A DNA stretch of 64,000 bases from Bacteroidaceae bacterium (lineage in GTDB: Bacteria; Bacteroidota; Bacteroidia; Bacteroidales; Bacteroidaceae), in assembly GCA_024401305.1 (NCBI GenBank), contig JAKSLI010000004.1:21326-85325 (forward strand), read 5' to 3'. The notes below the pieces were generated by a model. That model saw nothing but the letters and a program-made list of their open reading frames with translations. It searched no databases and was not told the DNA's origin. Position 1 is the stretch's first letter. Every line of letters begins with the position of its first letter. Positions 60,572 to 64,000 of this stretch are shown here, piece after piece. Position numbers and translations under genes: made by a program.

Positions 60572-61997
60572 TGTCACCAAACGCTATCAGAAAGGAAAGG
60601 TCACGGCGCTCAACAATGTTTCGCTCGACATCCGTGAAGGCGAGATTTTCGGCTTGATAGGACCTGATGGTGCTGGTAAGACAACACTTTTCCGACTGAT
60701 GACTTCGCTGCTTGTGCCCGACAGCGGTTCTATTCGTGTCGATGGGATTGATCCTGTGGCCGAATACCGTGAAGTGCGCAAGCGGATAGGTTACATGCCT
60801 GGCCGCTTTTCTCTATACCAGGACCTCACGGTCGAGGAGAACCTACAATTCTTTGCCTCTGTCTTTCACACTACTATCAGCGAAAACTACCATCTTGTCA
60901 AGGACATCTATCAGCAGATTGAGCCCTTCAAGACACGACGTGCAGGAAAGCTCTCGGGCGGTATGAAGCAGAAACTTGCGCTCTCCTGTGCTCTTATCCA
61001 TGCCCCACGAGTGCTCTTCCTTGACGAACCTACTACAGGCGTTGACCCGGTGAGCCGAAAGGAACTATGGGCAATGCTCCGTAAACTTAATAAGGAACAC
61101 GGAATTACCATCGTCGCGAGTACACCTTATCGTGACGAGGTATTTGAATGCGACCGTATTGCATTGATGAGCGAGGGTAGGGTAACAGCCATTGGCACTC
61201 CTGCCGAGGTCATGCCCGAAGAAATAAGACTCCGTCACGATAACGATGACGATAACGATAATCAAACTTCTGTCATCGAAGCCAAACACCTCACCAAACA
61301 ATTCGGTGATTTCAAGGCAGTAAACGATATTTCACTCTCCGTGCGTAAAGGCGAGATATTCGGTTTCCTTGGTGCCAATGGTGCTGGTAAGACAACGGCC
61401 ATGCGTATCTTCTGCGGACTTTCCCAACCTTCCTCTGGCAAGGCAACTGTGGCTGGTTTCGACTGCTCCACACAGCATGAGCAGGTGAAGCGTCACATCG
61501 GCTACATGAGTCAGCGATTCTCTCTTTATGACGACCTCACGGTAGAGGAAAACATGACGCTATTTGGTGGCATCTATGGCATGAAGAAGAATGACATTAA
61601 GGCACGCACGGACGAGATGCTTGAGGAATTGGGCATCGATGACAAGCGCCATGAGATGGTTGGCTCTTTGCCTCTCGGCTGGAAACAGAAACTGGCATTC
61701 TCGGTCAGTATTCTTCATTCACCCGAGATTGTCTTCCTCGATGAACCGACTGGTGGAGTGGATGCAGAGACACGCAAGGAGTTCTGGCAACTCATCTACC
61801 GTGCTGCCGACCGTGGTACCACAATCTTTGTGACTACTCATTACATGGATGAGGCAGAATACTGTGATCGTGTGAGCATTATGGTCGATGGACGTATAGA
61901 AGCAATGGACACACCAGAACGTCTTCGCCAGCAATTCGGTGCAGAAACCATGTATGACGTCTTTATCCAATTAGCAAGAAAGGCAAAGCGAACATGA
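60546..61997 (+). CDS. Twin-domain ABC exporter ATPase (YbhF-like)
   Basis: A 483-residue protein with two fused ABC ATPase domains. Domain 1: Walker A GPDGAGKTT, signature LSGGMKQK, Walker B VLFLDEPTTGVD. Domain 2: GANGAGKTT, a changed signature LPLGWKQK in place of LSGGxxQ, and IVFLDEPTGGVD. The linker (HDNDDDNDNQ, 61233-61262) is encoded by a GATAAC/GATGAC hexamer run. The layout matches the YbhF ATPase of YbhFSR exporters. It starts inside the HlyD gene, and the permease gene starts 4 bp before its stop. Confidence 0.92.
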   Translation: MANAISINNVTKRYQKGKVTALNNVSLDIREGEIFGLIGPDGAGKTTLFRLMTSLLVPDSGSIRVDGIDPVAEYREVRKRIGYMPGRFSLYQDLTVEENLQFFASVFHTTISENYHLVKDIYQQIEPFKTRRAGKLSGGMKQKLALSCALIHAPRVLFLDEPTTGVDPVSRKELWAMLRKLNKEHGITIVASTPYRDEVFECDRIALMSEGRVTAIGTPAEVMPEEIRLRHDNDDDNDNQTSVIEAKHLTKQFGDFKAVNDISLSVRKGEIFGFLGANGAGKTTAMRIFCGLSQPSSGKATVAGFDCSTQHEQVKRHIGYMSQRFSLYDDLTVEENMTLFGGIYGMKKNDIKARTDEMLEELGIDDKRHEMVGSLPLGWKQKLAFSVSILHSPEIVFLDEPTGGVDAETRKEFWQLIYRAADRGTTIFVTTHYMDEAEYCDRVSIMVDGRIEAMDTPERLRQQFGAETMYDVFIQLARKAKRT

Positions 61998-63052
61998 AGC
62001 AATTTATTAGTTTTACACGCAAGGAGTTTCTCCATATCTTCCGCGACTCGCGTACCCTGCTCATTTTGCTGGTGATGCCTGCCGTGCTTATCACGCTGTT
62101 CGGTTATGTTGTTACTACCGAGGTGCGTGGCGCCATAGCCACTATCTGCGATGAAGCAATGACGCAGGATAGCCGTCGCATTGCAGAAACTATTGATGCC
62201 AGCCGGTATTTCTCGCTGACACCGCCTTGTGGCAGTATCCATGAAGCCGAGACAAAACTGCGCTCCGGTCAGGCGGATGTTGCGGTGTGCATAAATAGGG
62301 ATGGAGAAATACTCATCCTCTGCGATGGCAGCGAACCCAATCAGGCACAGATGCGGGGAGCGTATATGATGCAGATATTACAAGGGGTATCCGGTAATGC
62401 GTCCATATACACGAGTGCTGTTCAAAGCCGTTCGCTTTTCAATCCTCAGCAGCGTTCAGAGTACAACTTCGTCCCTGGTGTGATTGGCTTGATTGTACTG
62501 CTCATCTGTGCCATGATGACCAGCATTGCCATTGTCAGCGAGAAGGAGAACGGAACCATGGAACTACTACTGGCTTCGCCATTGTCACCTTTGACGATTA
62601 TCTCTGCCAAGCTCATCCCGTATTTCTTCTTTTCGAGCATCAACCTTATCTCCATCCTTTTGCTATCGCACTACCTTCTGGGAGTACCTTTCGTGGGTAG
62701 CCTCACGGCATTCGTGATGGTAACCTTATTGTATATTATTGTGTCGCTGGCCTTGGGATTGCTCATCTCTACTGCCGTTCGCACGCAGATGGCGGCATTG
62801 TTGCTTTCACTTCTTCTCATTGTGCCTACGATGTATTTATCCAACTTTGTGTTCCCTCTCGATTCCCTGCCTTTGCCCATGCAAGTGGCGAGCAATATCG
62901 TACCGGCTAAATGGTATATGGATGCCGCCCGTCGCATTCTTATCCAGGGCGTTGAGGTACAATATGTAGTCAAAGATTTCGTCATACTTGCCTTTATGGC
63001 AGTGGTATTGATGGGTATTAGTGTCAAACTCTTCAAAAAGCGTCTTTCATGA
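61994..63052 (+). CDS. ABC-2 type permease (YbhS-like)
   Basis: A 352-residue inner-membrane subunit. One membrane helix (about 20-40) is followed by a large periplasmic domain and five helices from about residue 165 (NFVPGVIGLIVLLICAMMTS, VSEKENGTMELLLASPLSP, and so on), the usual ABC-2 exporter layout. The ATG overlaps the ATPase stop by 4 bp and the stop overlaps the next ATG (ATGA). Confidence 0.92.
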   Translation: MKQFISFTRKEFLHIFRDSRTLLILLVMPAVLITLFGYVVTTEVRGAIATICDEAMTQDSRRIAETIDASRYFSLTPPCGSIHEAETKLRSGQADVAVCINRDGEILILCDGSEPNQAQMRGAYMMQILQGVSGNASIYTSAVQSRSLFNPQQRSEYNFVPGVIGLIVLLICAMMTSIAIVSEKENGTMELLLASPLSPLTIISAKLIPYFFFSSINLISILLLSHYLLGVPFVGSLTAFVMVTLLYIIVSLALGLLISTAVRTQMAALLLSLLLIVPTMYLSNFVFPLDSLPLPMQVASNIVPAKWYMDAARRILIQGVEVQYVVKDFVILAFMAVVLMGISVKLFKKRLS

Positions 63053-64000
63053 AAATAGCATACCTCATCCGCAAGGAATTCAAGCAGATGCGCCGGAACA
63101 TACTGTTGCCCATCATCTTCGTCCTTTTGCCTTTGGCGCTGACGAATATTGTACCAAGAGTAGCCACACAAGAGGTAAAGGGCTTGAAGATCTGCATAGT
63201 GGACAATGACCATTCGACGTTGTCGCGCCGGCTTATCCAGAAGATTGATGCATCGGCATACATCGACCTCAGTCGAATGGGGCAGAGCGAAAAGGAAGCC
63301 ATGCAGTCGCTCGATGATGCCTCGTCCGATTTGTTCCTGATCGTTCCGGATGGATATGAGAAGAGCATCTACACGCATGATGTAGAACAGCAACTTTATA
63401 TTGCCGCTAATGCCACCAACGGCATGAAAGGTGCTATGGGTCAGAACTATGTGCAGCAGATCATAGCCTCATTCATCCTGGAGATTGCAGAAGAAAGGGG
63501 TGTCATTCAACCTCAGATTCGCTTTGTTTTCAATCCTCACCTCGATTACAAGATCTACATGATGCCTGCTGTCTTTGCTTTGATGCTGACACTCATCGTG
63601 GGCTTCCTTCCGGCACTTAATATCGTAGGAGAAAAAGAAAAGGGCACCATCGAGCAAGTCAATGTCACCCCTATCAGTAAGGTGGAATTTATTATCTCTA
63701 AGTTGGTTCCGTATTGGTGTGCCGGTATGATGATGAGCATCCTGGCACTTGGTGCGGGTAGGGGACTTTACGGCATATTACCTGCTGGCAGCGTACCTGT
63801 GCTGTTCCTTTTCCTGCTGGTGTTCTGTATGTTGGTGTCATCTTTTGCCCTTATCATCAGCAATTACAGCGACAGCATCCGGCAGGCGTCACTTACCATG
63901 TTCTTCTTCCTCGTGATCTTCATACTCATGTCAGGAATACTCACGCCCATCCGCTCCATGCCCGTGTGGGCGCAATGGCTCTCCATGCTCGACCCTATGC
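63049..64000 (+). CDS. ABC-2 type permease (YbhR-like), 5' part
   Basis: The frame is open to the right edge and gives 317 residues. It opens MKIAYLIRKEFKQMRRNILL with the first helix, then a periplasmic domain, then the helices around FALMLTLIVGFLPALNIVGE and KGTIEQVNVTPISK, parallel to the preceding permease. It completes a TolC-HlyD-ATPase-permease-permease export operon. The substrate is unknown; drugs, bile salts or lipids are typical for such systems. Confidence 0.92.
   Translation, partial: MKIAYLIRKEFKQMRRNILLPIIFVLLPLALTNIVPRVATQEVKGLKICIVDNDHSTLSRRLIQKIDASAYIDLSRMGQSEKEAMQSLDDASSDLFLIVPDGYEKSIYTHDVEQQLYIAANATNGMKGAMGQNYVQQIIASFILEIAEERGVIQPQIRFVFNPHLDYKIYMMPAVFALMLTLIVGFLPALNIVGEKEKGTIEQVNVTPISKVEFIISKLVPYWCAGMMMSILALGAGRGLYGILPAGSVPVLFLFLLVFCMLVSSFALIISNYSDSIRQASLTMFFFLVIFILMSGILTPIRSMPVWAQWLSMLDPM

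Overview
The window reads as chromosomal DNA of a Bacteroidales bacterium, most likely from the Prevotella/Segatella group. The sequence evidence is: promoters of the Bacteroidetes type (TAnnTTTG, usually TAATTTTG, TACCTTTG or TAACTTTG, often followed by CA) in front of most transcription units; secreted proteins ending in a short type IX-like tag (a G-Q/R-x-V segment followed by KG-I-x-I-x-NGKK and a basic tail); glycine-lipid acyltransferases; DUF3667, DUF4112 and DUF4886 proteins; and the dense, simple intergenic repeats common in that group. No plasmid or phage module is visible. The only recombinase is a broken tyrosine integrase.

Layout. 1-12 kb: end of a di-haem DUF1111 protein and a fused cytochrome c assembly protein CcsBA (+); then minus-strand esterase, DUF3667, aldo/keto reductase, and a PNGase F-like enzyme preceded by a Cys-rich protein and a radical SAM activase; then DUF4112, a YbhN/LPG-synthase-like membrane protein and PepD (+). 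12-25 kb: secreted proteins (one of unknown function, a GH13 alpha-amylase, an InlB-repeat protein), two tiny MKK-x-Y-x-x-P proteins that follow two of them, a GNAT protein, tRNA-Asn, thioesterase, iron alcohol dehydrogenase, AlaX-like editing protein, DUF4886 esterase, and a 1.7-kb gene-free block packed with repeats. 25-48 kb: an AAA ATPase, a second identical tRNA-Asn, then mostly housekeeping genes: S41 protease, miaA, PBP1A, ttcA-like, leuB, wHTH protein, trmN6-like, glsA/glsB, HD hydrolase, a probable small RNA, SGNH esterases, flavodoxin lipoprotein, tRNA-Ser, nucleoside phosphorylase, hotdog thioesterase, ruvC, ModF-like ABC protein, three tandem tRNA-Asp and manA. 48-64 kb: the broken integrase, an acyltransferase cluster, a plant-polysaccharide cluster (GH43 remnant, GH51, GH29, GH29 remnant, AraC regulator), then a TolC/HlyD/twin-ATPase/two-permease efflux operon that runs off the right end.

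Working together. The GH13, GH51, GH29 and esterase genes fit a glycan-degrading lifestyle (starch, arabinose- and fucose-containing plant glycans); the AraC gene beside GH29/GH51 may regulate them. The TolC-HlyD-ABC-permease genes overlap or nearly touch and form one export machine. glsA-glsB should make glycine lipid.

What stands out: (i) a probable transcription unit of radical SAM activase, Cys-rich membrane protein carrying its own CX3CX2C pattern, and secreted PNGase F-like enzyme; (ii) two secreted tagged proteins each followed by a tiny MKK-x-Y-x-x-P protein; (iii) dispersed repeats that have become protein-coding (in ccsBA, the AraC C-terminus and the HlyD signal peptide); (iv) two MITE-like repeat families with inverted copies; (v) a promoter-terminator pair without a gene, probably a small RNA; (vi) a terminator for glsB embedded in the opposite-strand trmN6 gene. 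Everything here comes from reading the sequence; family names are from recall and were not searched.
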